From: Cloeon dipterum
Lineage: Eukaryota; Arthropoda; Insecta; Ephemeroptera; Baetidae
Reading direction: 5' to 3'
NCBI RefSeq assembly: GCF_949628265.1
Contig: NC_088787.1
Coordinates: forward strand, 36,754,844-36,818,843
DNA: 64,000 bases
How positions within the stretch are numbered: position 1 is the first letter of the stretch; the number at the start of each line of letters is the position of its first letter. This document shows positions 10,919 through 22,536 of the stretch, piece after piece. The notes beneath the pieces were generated by a model. The model did no database searches. It was not told the DNA's origin and saw nothing but the letters and a program-made list of their open reading frames with translations. The translations under genes were made by a program, and so were the position numbers.

Positions 10919-13900
10919 ATGGTGCCCCCCATCAAAGCCAAGAAAAGTAATGGAGACGGAAACTCAGCTGATTCTTCAATCGTGTGGCATATTTTCAAGA
11001 AAACGTCCAACCCAAAGGCTGCTTATTGCTTGAAGTGCAAAAAGGAGTATAGAACCGGTGGAGGTACTTCAAACTTAAGGAAGCACTTTTTTACTAAACA
11101 CAAGGACATCTTTGATTTGATCTCCGGAAGCGCCCGCAGTCGCACGGCAAACACAAGCAAGGAAAACATTGTAATTAAAATTTTGCTTTACTTCATCAAT
11201 TTCCTGATAATGATCTACGTTAATTCAGGAGGATGACTCTGAGGAGAGAACTGAAGAAGTACTAAGTGATACGGATGAGGAGGAGTTTGTACTAGGAAGG
11301 AAAAGGTCGAGGCCCATAATAGAAGATAGCAATGACGAGGAAGACTCTAATACTGTCGGAGCGCATTCTACGAGAGAGGCAAGTTTAGAAAAAGCATTGC
11401 CAGAGGTTTCCAAGGTTACTAAAATGGTATGTGTAATGATATAAGCATATTTTAGGATTGGACAAATTTAATAAAACTATACAAAATCAACCCAAATTTT
11501 GCAGATGAGCCAGAGTAAAAGTATGATGGTACCTGAAAAGAAACAACTCACCATCCCTGAGGCACATCTTAGAAAAGAATCATATTCAAGTGTGATATTG
11601 TAATTTTATTTTTCATATCATAAACCTCTTATTCTCTACAGAAGGAGGAGCTAAGCAAATGAAGTTAACAATGTGGCTATTGAAAGGACAAAGCATGGGA
11701 TTGGTTAAAGAGAATTTTTTCATGATGGAATCTTCTAAAGATTGGTTGAAGCAGATGTTCCCTTTATATGAAACAGTGCCTGAGGAGATGGTAAGATTAA
11801 TATATGTACAGTATGATATTGAAAAAAATTGAAAGCAAATACTTTTTTAATATTGGTTATAAGATAATTTACAGTCAAGCTTTTATCCAAGGGTAGTAAT
11901 ATCAAACCTAATACCAATAAATATATACATAGTTTCATTAATGCATTGCAAGCTTAATGAAAATATGCAATAAAAAGGAGAAATCATTAAATATCTCATA
12001 TTGTTAAAAATATTTTTCTAATTTAAGTGATATTTCCGTAGCGAGAAATTTAAATTCTTGTTCTCATCGAAAGCCACATTTCTTAAAGTAATAATGCAGT
12101 CTTTTCTGCGATTAAAAATAATTTGTGGTGTAATGCTTCGTCTCAAGAAATTTAATAAGTGAAAGAAATGTTAGGTGTTTACTACCACTTATCTAAATAA
12201 TACGTGAAATAAGACAAAGTTGAAATTCATAAAGTTCAATTTCTCTTATATGCTACAGTAATATATTAATTTGCTGTTAATTTGATGACAATAGGCTCCT
12301 ATATATTTGCACCATAGTTTATATATGATAATTCAACAGTGTTTTCCAAATTATTAAAGCAATATTAAAAAATGCATTAATTAAATTTAACAGATCGAGG
12401 AAACTCAGGAGCTTATGTTCAAAACATATCACATTTTCGCGAAAGAGAAGCTAAAAAATGCTAAGACTTACAGTTTAACTGTAGATGTGAAGGAGAGAGC
12501 TGCAATGGACACTTATGTAGAGCTTACTGCCGTAATTCCAGCAGGTAAAGTAATCCGTTAGATTGTTTGAATAAGTTTATCAGATTTTTAACTTAAAAAT
12601 ATGAACAAAGTATTAAATGTGGAACAGAATGTAAACAATTGATTTATTTTTTATTTCAGACGCTGAAAACTCTCTTGTTTACCTACCTCTAAGCCACTTG
12701 AAAGTTGTGCAATGCTCTGAAGTTCAACTCATTACCTTCATCAAGAAAACGTTGTCGTCTTTCGGACTGCTGGACAAGACCATGGGGTTCCTTCTGTTCA
12801 GTGGAAGGAAGTCCATTTTTGAAGACTTGGACAAAAGCACTGAAAAAACTTTTCAGTCGGTTGCAAAATTCCAATGCCTGAAGGACATTTTGTCTGAAAT
12901 ATTATCAGATGCATTGAACGACTCGAGCTTAATCAACGAATTGTTTGAACGTGTTTCGGAAATCATCCAGTTCATCCAGACCTCGGATGAGCTCCTGGAT
13001 GCCGCTAAAAGAGCAGGATCAACACATGAAAAAGATAAAAAAACAATGGAATATCTTTTGAAGCTGCCTTTCGCCGATTCAACTGATCTGTCGCTATACA
13101 CCACTTTTGCAGCAATCTCTGGCAGCCTGTCTAAATTAATCACTGATTCGCAACTATATGAATGCCCAAACCTACTAAGCCTCGCTGATAACAAGACGTT
13201 GAAAGAAAGCGTTGACGTTCTGCAGCCATTACAGGCCTTCTCATCTCAACTGCGATCACCCAAGATGCCGCTTTTAATTAGCGAATACATACCATTATTG
13301 GTTACAATTAGGACCTGCATCACCAAAGTTGACGTCCTTTGTGAGGGCGCCTTGGAACTGAAAAAGAATATATTAGGGAAACTATCAAGTAATTAAGAGT
13401 TAAAAATTAAAAAAAAATTGAAACGTAATTATTGTTTTAAATTTACAGGAGCTATTGAAAACATGCTTGCGAAGAAAAATGTTGTCAAAGCTATGATGCT
13501 TGATTGCAGATTCAAGCAGCGTCTTCTTACAGCTCTCCAATATTCCACTAACAGGCAAGAGATTATGGAAGAAGCACGTGCAGCAGAGCAACTCCAACCG
13601 CATCAGCAATTTCAAGACGTGAATGATGATGCTGCAAATACAAGTGAACCACTTTCGCTGATAGATGCGTTTGGAAGCCCAGCATTTTGGACCCTGCACA
13701 GTAGTCTATTGGGAACAGGGGTTATAGAAAACCTCGCTGGCTCTGCAAGACCGAACAATTCGTCTGACTCGCCTACAAAATTGAAAATCTCAAATTTCTT
13801 CCAAAAATCCCCTAATCCAAACATCATTGGCTTGGACTATTGGAGAGCAATGCTGAAAGAGTCTGAAAGATCCGTAGAGGAGGACAAAAGTGTTATTTTT

Positions 13901-14026
13901 TGTAAGCTTGGCCTGAAGTACATCTCTATACCAGCTCACAGTTCGGCGATCTCGGCACACTTAAACTGCTCACAGAAAGGCTTTCAACTGAAAGCCATCT
14001 CTTCCCTCCCTGATAGTGTGTGGTAA
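10919..14026 (+). CDS. BED-finger hAT-like protein with a degenerate catalytic core
   Basis: This is a spliced gene inside the hAT element. Exon 1 (ATG 10919, donor after about 11170) encodes a BED zinc finger: W..F, CLKCKKEY, GGTSNLRKHFFTKH. Further exons follow at about 11228-11426 (acidic), 11506, 11643-11790, 12393-12545, 12660-13392 and 13449-14026, most with GT/AG ends. Later exons match the hAT layout: YSLTVD, MMLDCRFKQR (compare LDPRFK) and LDYWRAML..LKYISIP. The first catalytic Asp is kept. The place where hAT proteins have the second Asp reads FLLFSGRK, the following C..H box is absent, and the C-terminal SER motif is lost. It may be a regulatory or accessory paralogue or a decayed transposase. 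Exon limits are approximate. Confidence 0.6.
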
Positions 14027-15058
14027 GATTCATTATTGAAGTAATTTAATTCACCCTTTGTGTTTGAAACTGCTAACAAGAGGCGCCAGCAGCTACGTTC
14101 GATTTTAAGGCTCTTTCTGGTGTAATTCTCCTATTTTTGTGCATTCTTGACTTTCAAATGATCTCTCGTAATGTGTATAATCAATTTATTTAACCTGCAA
14201 ATTTTATAAAAATTTCAAATCATTGCTGGCAATTCTTGGTGACTTGCTTGACCTATTTTTGGTTCAAGCATCTATAAAAAATGTTTTGAAATTAAGGAAA
14301 TTAAAAAATGGCATATTAGGATTAAACTAGAAATTGCAGTGGAAAAGCATTAAATTTTAATTTAAACGTTTATTGACAACTTCAATCACTAAGGGATTTC
14401 GCAACTGGAGAATTCATATAAAATTTACGCCATATTTAATCACCTACAGGTTCGACACGCATCTGAACATCAAGTAGCCAGGCTCACATGTAATTTCGTT
14501 ACTTTCATTATATTAAACAATTAAAATGGAACTATTGAATATCAGAAAATTTTTATTTTCCCCCATAATTTTCATTAGATTGGACAATATCATGTACAGA
14601 TAGCACAGAGCTTAATTTAAATATTAGAGACTTGAGAAAACACTGCGAAATATAGTGGAAGTTCATTTCAAAATTACCTAAATTATGTATGCTGAAAAGG
14701 ATTAAAAATTTTGAGAATCTTGCTCTTATAGAAATTTGGTAGAAATATTTTAAAATAGCCTTTACACTATATTTTCAGGACATTTACATATTTAAGAACC
14801 AATTATTATAATAATGAAGCAATTCAATTTTTCTTTGCTCAAATATTTCTTGTTCGAGAGGAACTCATGCAGACACACGCCAAAAATAAAATATTTATTT
14901 TGTTATCAAGGATTTAATTATGCGTTGGCATAATTATTTTTCAGGATAAAGAATGTGCACTAAAAATAATTATTTTATATATTTTTAATTGGGCTCTGGG
15001 CTTGTTTCTATCAAATATCAATTATCAAATTATTGTTTTATTTACATGTTTATTTTTT
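14027..15058. other. AT-rich spacer between the convergent hAT genes
   Basis: About 1 kb of AT-rich sequence lies between the two converging stop codons. It contains scattered AATAAA-like words on both strands (for example near 14886). No open frame, repeat or RNA fold is evident. Confidence 0.4.
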
Positions 15059-17277
15059 TCAAAATCCACACTTTTGCCACAAATCATCAGCTATGCCATT
15101 GAGAAATGTTACATGCGAAATGTTTGTAGAAGTCATTCTGGTTCTAAATTTTGTAACAACCCGATTTAGTCTTGAGACGTTCCTTTCCGAGGCAGTAGAT
15201 GTGGATTGTACAGTGAAGTACCGTAAAGCCAATGACGCTAGCCGTGGATAAGTTTCCTTCTCTTCCAGCCAGTATCTCATTACATTACAACCGATGTTTA
15301 CATTCTGTTGGTTGAAGAAGCGGGTCAATTCTTCCCTGGCAGAGGCAGATTGATTGTAGCTGAAGGACTTATTAAACTGAACCAACCAAGCTACATTCCC
15401 AGTATAATGCTCACTGTTAGAGTTAGCAGCATTTTCAATTTTGGAAATTTCTTCCTCAATCTCCGTCAATATTTTTGAAGCCTCTCCAGGTTGTAAATAA
15501 GTCCTGAGGAATCTGGGATCCAACGCCATGCTCTTCATTAATATTTTATTGGAGTAGATTTTTTCAAGATAAGGTTTAGATTTCTTAGCAAGTGCTGTTT
15601 GAATTGGCCTCCTGTCAAAGTAGATGGAATCATTGTAGTCAACGCGTGTTGCAAGTTTCTGCAGGTGGGAATCGTGATACTGCTCGTGGGGTAAGAAGAG
15701 CCAGATAACAGAACTGTCACCTCCTTGCAGGGTTTAAGAAAAGTGAAACAGTCATCCAGGTCAACAAGTTTCTCTTCGTCAGGTAATTCGTGAGGATTCC
15801 CGAGCCTTTCCATCACTTCTGTTACATGCTGGTTTAATATAAGGTACCGCTCGACCATATCACAAATATTGTTCCATCTTGTTTCACAGGAAATAACAAG
15901 GAGCAGTTGACTTCGCTCTTCAACGCCATTTTCTTTTTGGACTTCTATAAGCATGTTGCTGGCAGCTGGCGAACGGTTGAAGAATGCTGAAAGACTCTTC
16001 AGCAATTGCACAGTTGGCTTTAAGCTATCACAGTCTTCAATAGACTTCATGACAGCCAAGTGCAATTTGTGGTTTAAACATGGAACGTGATCTAACTTGA
16101 GCAGGGAAGCCGCTAAAATCATGTTTGCTGCTGAATCTGTTGTTATTGCTGAAATCTTCTCTTTTCTAATTTTGAATTCTTCGAGCAACATGTTGACGAG
16201 CTGGCAGATTGATTCACTGGTGTGGCTTTTGTTGGCAAGAATAGGGGGGAATTCCATTCCAACTAGGCAGGCGTTTTTTTCTGAGGGCAAATAAATGTCA
16301 GATCATTAAAAAATTTACCAAAAGTTACATTACCCATAAGACCTACCATCTAAAATGTGGCCGGTGACAACCAAGTAAGATTTTTTAGGCTTTGTTAATG
16401 TGCAGGCATCGGTTGTCAGAGAAAAATGCCCAGAATTTCGCAGTTTTTCAGCAAATGCCCTTTTTACATCTTGTACTGTTTTTTCTCGAAGTCGACCAAA
16501 CTGTAAAAAATTGTTTTAGTATTTATTAAAATATTTGGCCAGTTTTAGTGCTCACTCAACGAGTGAATCGCTGAGATAGGCTTTTCACCTCAATTTTAAC
16601 TGCATTATGTGAGAGTTAGAATCACAGACAAGGACTCCAAATGAGAGCGAGGGGACAAGAGTTGACAAGACAATCACAGACTCACACAAATAGCCAAATA
16701 GCATATTTTTAATACAAAGAAAGTTTTAATTGCTTTCAGAGGGTAGGAATGTTGCATTGGATTCAAAAACTTAAATTTAATATTTTGGTTATAATACATA
16801 TATTGGGATTTTTGTGATATAATTCAAATCTGTAGTCGTTCACTTACAGTTCTTCGACTCTTGCATTCGAACTGTCCTTGAGATAAAGTCTGAGCCAGTC
16901 TTTTAAATCCTTTCTTTTCAACCGTGTTGAACGTCAAGTTGTCTGTGTGAATCATGTAGGATACCGCTCTTTCAGCAGCCGCTTGATGTTTTACTGAAAC
17001 CGGGAGAGAAACATGGTTGGTTAGGTATTAATATATCTTGAATAATTGCTAAACAAGAATGGTTAACACAAGATGCATCAATGGATTTTTTTATTCTTTA
17101 GCTATTATGCACTCCATATTTGGTTGTCTTTTTTGTTGTCTTTGATTTTTTGATTACTATATACCAAACAGTCGAATGAACATAATCTCATTTAACTCAT
17201 GTATTTACGTACCTGAAAACTTCCTCCGAGATTTCTTTCTGCTTTGCCGACCTGCGCATTTCTTCGGAGCCATCATG
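15059..17277 (-). pseudogene. hAT transposase, near-intact (one frameshift)
   Basis: This is a four-exon minus-strand gene. Exon 1 starts MMAPKK at about 17277, with donor GTACGT near 17212. Exon 2 is about 16848-16993, exon 3 about 16347-16500, and exon 4 about 15059-16280; all have GT/AG borders. Domains in order: basic N-terminus; FNTVEKKGFKRL; SLTTDACT (first catalytic Asp); AITTDSAANM (second Asp); HVPCLNHKLHLAV; LDPRFL; and the C-terminal dimerisation domain YWLEEKETYPRLASLALRYF with TASERNVSRL. A single frame change near 15665 is the only clear lesion. A BED finger is not visible in exon 1. It would excise and insert the element; activity is doubtful because of the frameshift. Confidence 0.8.
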
Positions 17278-17763
17278 TGCTACTTCCAAAATGCTCAATT
17301 AAATTGTGGATATTGAACTGGTTAGTAAATAATATCAGTTTGTTTTTGTTGTTTCTTAGGCTTCAAAGGGCGTGATCAGCTAAAGCTCAAGGCCCAAGTC
17401 GGGGCTACCAACCTGCTGTCAACAGTACCAACTGCAGTCAATGCCGTTGCAGTGTGGATCTGGAAGTTGGCAGCTTGATGCTCGATAAAAATAAAGTCGC
17501 GCGAGTCTAACTCTAACAGGGTGCAACGGTCTAAATTTTCAAGGGCCGATTTGGCTCTAAAATAGAGTCAAAAACGTTTTTTTGGGGACTTTTTTAAGGG
17601 ATTGCCGAAAAAGTAATCGCTGAGTAATCGAAGTAATAGGTACTTTGGTTTTTGGAGAAAAGTACTCGGTACTTTTCAATTTAAAAGTAATCGGTAGTAC
17701 CGAGTAAAAGTGCCGGTAGTACCGATTACTTTGAAAGTACTCGGTACTTTTCGCCCATCCCTA
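17278..17763. repeat. hAT right end: promoter side and subterminal repeats
   Basis: The upstream region of the minus-strand transposase is followed, from about 17597, by the repeated words AGTAATCG and AGTACTCGGTACTTTT and the terminal CGCCCATCCCTA. It mirrors the left end. Confidence 0.7.
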
Positions 17764-17891
17764 CAGCCATGTCTGGAACCCTATCAACGAAAATGTTGCT
17801 CCTGAATCCACTTCCATCAACAAATTCTTCCCATTTATTGGAATTTCCAACTGGAGTGGTTTTTGTCTGCACAACTGGCTGTACTCAATCT
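17764..17891 (-). pseudogene. gypsy-B protease fragment
   Basis: Minus-strand coding remnant of the aspartic protease region (…EEFVDGSGFRSNIFVDRVP), continuous with 9834 across the hAT and its TSD. The catalytic D-S/T-G is not preserved as such (VDGSG). It ends at the LINE-B insertion. Confidence 0.55.
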
Positions 17892-18777
17892 ATAATGAAT
17901 GAAATATTTTATTTAACACCAAGGTGTGCTACAATACAATACAATATACACATACTACAATATAATAAACTTGAATAGAACATTTTTTTTTTAATCACTT
18001 GATCACTGAATTTGCTGCTTGCGCGAGACTCATATCGTTTTTATCACAGCTGAAGAAGTGGTAGGAGCCAATGTTCTTTTCGCAGAATTTGCAGACGCAC
18101 TCGCTGATCGCGCTGCTGTGGTAGCTCTTGGTTTTGCACAGCAAGAAGTGGAAATCGTGGCACGCGTGTCGAGTGAGCGCGTGCCTCATGTCATAGCACA
18201 CCGATTTCCAGCTTGGGTTGACCATAGCGGGAGCACCATACAATTCCGGGTCGATTTCAGAAATCTTGAACAGCTGATTGTCAATGAACTTGTTATAGTT
18301 TTGAGTTCTGTGCAGCGAAAATCTGGAGCAAAGTTTGTCAACAAAAAACTCCGTGTCAGCAAGTTTGTAAGCCAGTCTGGACTTCATGAATTTTGATAGG
18401 CAAAGCGCTTTTTTGAGAAATCTAGATTTAGCAGTCTCTAATTTTTGGAGGTCGTTAAGCGTTAAGTAAGGCCAGATAACTTCAATTCCATAACTCGCTA
18501 TTGGAGCTATGGCCAGGTCAAAGAGTTTTAATGCTGTGCTGAGGGAGGACTTGGCCAGGTTTTTGAGTGCAGCTGTGGCAAGAATTGCGGCTCTGACTTT
18601 TTTGGCGACGTGTTTAGAGAAGGAGATTCCTGAGGCTTGAAAAACTACGCCCAAATAAGTGAATTCATTAACAAACTCGATTGGCCTAATGTGAACAATT
18701 AAAGAGTCAGTGTTTTTGAGCCGCCCTCGACCTTTGTTGCGGAATTTCAAGATTTTACATTTATCAAAGTTCAGTTC
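17892..18777 (-). mobile_element. LINE-B copy, 5'-truncated
   Basis: The 886-bp insertion is flanked by the exact 9-bp TSD ACTCAATCT (17883-17891 and 18778-18786). On the minus strand it encodes the RT thumb and C-terminus of LINE-B: LNFDKCKILKFRNKGRGRLK, EFTYLGVVFQASG, RAAILATAALKNL, and a C-terminal Cys/His region CVCKFCEKNIGSYHFFSC, with the frame ending at about 17995. It then has a 3' UTR with AATAAA and an ATTCATTC-type tail at 17892. It is truncated downstream of the YADD box, so it was dead on arrival. It lies inside gypsy-B. Confidence 0.88.
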
Positions 18778-19250
18778 ACTCAATCTTTAATAAATGGTTT
18801 ATCACCATGTGTTCTTGCTGTTTATCATCTTCTTCTTCTACTTTATCCTCTTCTTCAACTGCATCAACACCAATGTAATTTGTTTCCGTCTTTTTCTTGC
18901 AAATATTCGTGTAATGGGACCCTTTCATTTTACAAAAGGAACAAAATGCCTTGCTCCTCAACTTGCATTGGTAGAATTTGTAGCCCTGCTTGCCACAGCA
19001 AAAACATTGGAATGTTGTCGGCTCTGCATTCTTCTCACCAGCACGTTGGAATTAGGAATTTTCAGGTCTGCTTCGCATCAGCTGCTTCTTGGGAGGATTG
19101 TACACCTTGTTCACGGCCGCCGCATTGGATTCTGAAACACTCAAGGCCTTCGTTGTTGCCACTAATATTGTACGTTCAATTTTCTTTGTGAATTGATCTT
19201 CTTTGGAGTTTTCTTCTTAATGTGAGATCTTCCAATCTCATTTTTCACCT
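18778..19250 (-). pseudogene. gypsy-B gag, nucleocapsid end
   Basis: Minus-strand remnant with two knuckle-like Cys/His clusters, FCCGKQGYKFYQC and CSFCKMKGSHYTNIC, followed by an acidic tail (VEEEDKVEEEDDKQQ). It lies upstream of the protease, as expected for gag of the same minus-strand element. The N-terminal gag and the 5' LTR are not recognisable. Confidence 0.65.
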
Positions 19251-19620
19251 GAATTGATTGGAATGACTCTACTTGTCCAGTTATTCCGGCATTTTTGGTT
19301 TCCGTTAAAGTACATGCATTTTCTGGAGCTCCATTATTTGTTTATTCCTACTGGCATAGTTACAAAATTTAAATACATAAAATTGAGACATGGTAAGAAT
19401 GGGCAAACAGATGCTAGCAGAAAACTGCAAAAACGCTTGAAAACAAAATTTATCTCACGCCGCACTGAGCCGCAAATCACATTATTAATCACCCGCTAAT
19501 CATTATCACAATGCACTCGCCACAAGTAGCTTTTGCAGAGCTTTGGGAATTCCTCCACCGTGCAGTCCTTTAATTCGGGCGGCAAGTCGTTCCACGGCGT
19601 TACCGGATATTAGTTCACTT
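19251..19620 (-). pseudogene. LINE-C 3' end copy
   Basis: About 40 codons of the LINE-C C-terminus (PWNDLPPELKDCTVEEF through LWRVHCDND, stop at 19496-19498) are followed by a 3' UTR to about 19251. The UTR shares a GCGGCTCAGTGCGGCGTGA word with the 7441-7612 UTR. The frame breaks upstream of PVTPWND. It is a diverged copy of the element at 6448-7612. Confidence 0.7.
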
Positions 19621-20265
19621 TGAGCTACAACTCCGGTTGTGTGCGGAACTTCTCTCTTTTGTTCGTTCAAATTCACCACTGGCTTTTGGTTTTCGTCTTG
19701 AAAATATGACAAATCAAAATACTCGCTTGACCTTGATTTTGGCACTGATGATGATGAGAACGATATTTGGTTAATCGCGTGCTTATGTGTTTGCGAATTA
19801 CCATTTTCCGAGGGAACTGGAGACTCGGCAACTTTGGAGGAAATGGAATTTACAAGAGTGCATTCCTTGGTGAGGCCGTGATTTTGCGTGATTGACATTG
19901 CCTCTTTTTGATTTTCCTTTTTTGGGTTTGTTGCTGATTTGGGTGCATAAACCTTCGCGTATGAGTCGAGTAAGCGTTCGAGGGAAAAATCGCTTTTGGT
20001 GGAATGCCGCCTGCAGTTATCGGATGAGATGTTATAAGGCCGTGCGTGCGCGAAAAGTATTTAGTTTAGTTTTTAGTTTATTATTTATATTTATTGTGAG
20101 CCAATATGTACAGGGGCGACTCATTAAAATACGTCAATCTTATCCTAAATATACAAACTAAAGACTATTGTTTACAATTACAGTAAAAATTCACATGAAA
20201 AGAATTCTGCCATGTTGTAATACCGATAAGTGTACACAATTCGTTTGACAGCTTTTAGATCATAA
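19621..20265. other. Unassigned sequence
   Basis: A minus-strand open frame (to 19898) rich in Ser/Asn/Gln covers the left part but shows no family motif. The rest (about 19900-20265) is AT-rich with several short TTTAG repeats near 20060-20080. No feature could be supported. Confidence 0.3.
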
Positions 20266-21098
20266 GCTAAAGCCTGAAGTAATTGAAAAGGACTTGCAAC
20301 TCAGCACGCAAGATTACTTGCAGCTACTGCGATTTGATCTGGAACTAGCACGCGTGGAGTCGCATCGCAAGGACCTTTGGACCAGGAAACAAACCAGAGA
20401 TCAAGCAAATAAAAAGATCAGCTCCCAAATGAAGTCTAGAGATAGGCGACAAGGTCCTCATAAGGAACCTGAAACCTAGAAATAAACTAGACGTAAGGTG
20501 GAAAGGGCCTTACACAGTCATTAGAAAATGGAGAGAACTAACGGTTGATTAAGAGGACCCGTTTAATGGGAGAAGATTTTTCTTCCATCCAAGCCACCTG
20601 AGGATATTAAAGAGAGAATTACGTGGGATGGTTATTTTCTCAACCGGCGAGATATCGAGCGCCGAAAGAGAAGACACCCGCAAGAAACCCTGACTGGAAC
20701 TAGAACCGACTATGAGATACCCCTTCGTCCAACGTCTCCAGGTATCAAGGAGATAACTCCTGAGGACGACGAGACAAAGGGCAAAACACCAGACCAAGGA
20801 GAAAGATTGGCGCCGCATGATGAACTCAAAGGACTGACCCAAAACACGTCCAACGAGGGCACTCAAGGCGACGAGATTGAGGAAATTACCTTGGCAGACT
20901 TGGATACGGCTATTGCTCCTGCCCCGCCAATCCCGAGAGAGGATGAAAAGCTCGGGAAGGGTACGGCAGGTTGCGAGAAAATTATGACCGGAATTAAATA
21001 TGATCACGGAGGCATTTCCAAGAATGTAACTAGAGTCATTCAAGGCAGCGTCCCCAAGGATTCAAAGCGGACCGCAAGCACACAAATTTCAAGGGGTG
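20266..21098 (+). pseudogene. LTR-retroelement pol C-terminus, left half
   Basis: The coding remnant contains an integrase C-terminal box (RNLKPRNKLDVRWKGPYTVI) and a long hydrophilic tail (about 20560-21098). Stops and frame changes occur near 20477 and 20549. The tail frame runs directly into the CsRn1 array at a GGTG target and resumes in the same frame at 36249, where it ends with YNLRPS, a typical end of gypsy-type pol. The clade is not determined. Confidence 0.6.
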
Positions 21099-21418
21099 TG
21101 TGGTGACTACTCAGGCAGGTGGCGCTGCGTACGCCACACATATTCGAAGACTTTAATTGCTCATCTTAATTAACTTTCCATCAATTTATTCAATTTGCAT
21201 ATTTCATTATTTATAATCAACCTAAACATTAATTATGAACTTTGTTTCATGTCATTATCTTAATTACTTAACTTAATACAATTAAAATACTTAAATCATC
21301 ACGACGTCAACTCAACATTGTAATTTACCCAACTACCGTGTGAATTTTGTCAATAAATTAGTGAGTTTATCCTGTTATTGGAAATCTTGTGTTTCTGTAA
21401 CTGCCTACAACTCCTACA
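21099..21418 (+). repeat. CsRn1 LTR 1 (outer 5' LTR)
   Basis: 320 bp, TGTGGTGACT to CTCCTACA. It contains AATAAA at 21352-21357. It differs from the other three at its 5' part (CATCTTAATT, CCTAAACATT) and agrees with LTRs 2 and 3 at its 3' part. Confidence 0.95.
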
Positions 21419-21420
21419 AC

Positions 21421-21438
21421 TGGTGACCCTCGACTTGG
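21421..21438 (+). other. Primer-binding site, copy 1
   Basis: TGGTGACCCTCGACTTGG starts two bases after LTR 1. It resembles the complement of the tRNA-Trp 3' end with one extra base. It is repeated at 26363 and 31305. Confidence 0.65.
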
Positions 21439-21678
21439 TGCTGCGACGGACCACGGTACAGGACCAACCGGACACTTTTCGGATGGACTTGGACAACCAG
21501 CGCTGCTGTTTTCCACCGACACCTGGGTTCATCGCAGTCAACAAACGACACCGCTTCACCCAAGACACCTTCGGACACCCATCGGGACACTGTCCGAAAC
21601 CGTGATTTTCGTGAAAGCGACTAACAAAAGCAATTTCTCTTGTCTTTTTCAAGGCAATTTTCAGCTCAAGACTTCAAC

Positions 21679-22536
21679 ATGCAGAACGAAGAGGAGGCCG
21701 ACGTGCACAACATCACGCAGATGAAGTTCCCTGACTTTTGGAAGAACGACGTGGAAGCATGGTTTGAGCGGGTCGACGCATTCTTCATGATTCGCCGCAT
21801 CAAAAACGACGGCTATCAAGTCGCCTGGATCAAACAACATCTTCCAGAAAATGTGTATCTCCAGACGCGCGACGTTTTCCGTGACCTGCCAGCTACCGAC
21901 CAGTACGACTTCGTCAAAAACGCTATCCTCAAGCGACTCGGTCCCACCAAAGACCAGAAACTGCAGCAACTTCTCTCCAAAGAAGAGATGGGAGATGAGA
22001 AGCCGTCTGTGTATCTGCGCAAGTTTCAGCATTTGGCGGGTACAGACGGTACTGATGACATGGTGCGTAATATTTGGATGGGCCAACTACCAGCTGACAT
22101 GCGCAAACTTTTGGCTGCCCATGGCGATCGCACTCTCGAAAAACAAGCACAGATTGCACATGACATCCAAAACGTCGTGGGAAACAAACGGTCTACCTTC
22201 TCGGCGACCGCATCTCGTGCCCGCGATGAGTCGCAAGAAGATTTTCGCCGAAAAATCGAGAAGAACCAACGTGAATTCCAGAATATGATGTATGGGATGT
22301 TGGAGAGTATTCAAGATCTTGCTCTCTCAATGAAGAACCGCGGACGCAGTCCAACTCGGCGCAGCGACCGCACCGACGACAAAGACGGCAAGAAGGATGA
22401 CTACCAGCGCAAGCAGAGCCGCAGCAAGTCCCGCCACCGCTTCAACAAGGACGGCACCTGCTACTACCACGGCAAATTCGGCGGCAATGCACGCAAATGC
22501 GTGGATGGCTGCCTCTTCAAGCGGCCGGAAAACTAG
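21679..22536 (+). CDS. gag: CsRn1-like Gag, copy 1
   Basis: A 285-residue protein from ATG 21679 (MQNEEEAD). The N-terminal part has the retrotransposon gag core (FPDFWKNDVEAWFERVDAFF, then YLRKFQHLA and the LPADMRKLL box). An Arg/Ser/Lys-rich stretch (RGRSPTRRSDRTD) precedes one Cys/His finger, CYYHGKFGGNARKC. It forms the particle and binds RNA. It overlaps pol by 40 bp in the -1 frame. Copy 1 differs from copies 2 and 3 by one base at 21814 (Tyr instead of Asn). Confidence 0.88.
   Translation: MQNEEEADVHNITQMKFPDFWKNDVEAWFERVDAFFMIRRIKNDGYQVAWIKQHLPENVYLQTRDVFRDLPATDQYDFVKNAILKRLGPTKDQKLQQLLSKEEMGDEKPSVYLRKFQHLAGTDGTDDMVRNIWMGQLPADMRKLLAAHGDRTLEKQAQIAHDIQNVVGNKRSTFSATASRARDESQEDFRRKIEKNQREFQNMMYGMLESIQDLALSMKNRGRSPTRRSDRTDDKDGKKDDYQRKQSRSKSRHRFNKDGTCYYHGKFGGNARKCVDGCLFKRPEN

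Larger units (their letters stand above)
9843..17763. mobile_element. hAT DNA transposon with two convergent transposase-like genes
   Basis: The 7921-bp element starts TAGGGATGGGCGG and ends with the inverted match CGCCCATCCCTA. It is flanked by the exact 8-bp TSD CAGCCATG (9835-9842 and 17764-17771), the size typical of hAT. It was inserted into the protease region of gypsy-B. It carries a BED/hAT-like gene on the plus strand (10919-14026) and a hAT transposase gene on the minus strand (15059-17277). The boundaries are read directly; the family name comes from the TSD size, the terminal inverted repeats and the protein motifs. Confidence 0.92.

Noticed and set aside
21661..22086. Minus-strand 141-codon frame opposite gag
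   Set aside because: It is a shadow of the gag frame, repeated with each tandem copy, without motifs.
22497..22536. Programmed -1 frameshift between gag and pol in the CsRn1 copies
   Set aside because: The 40-bp -1 overlap fits such a mechanism, but I saw no clear slippery heptamer with a stem-loop, and pol is dead anyway, so it is only noted.
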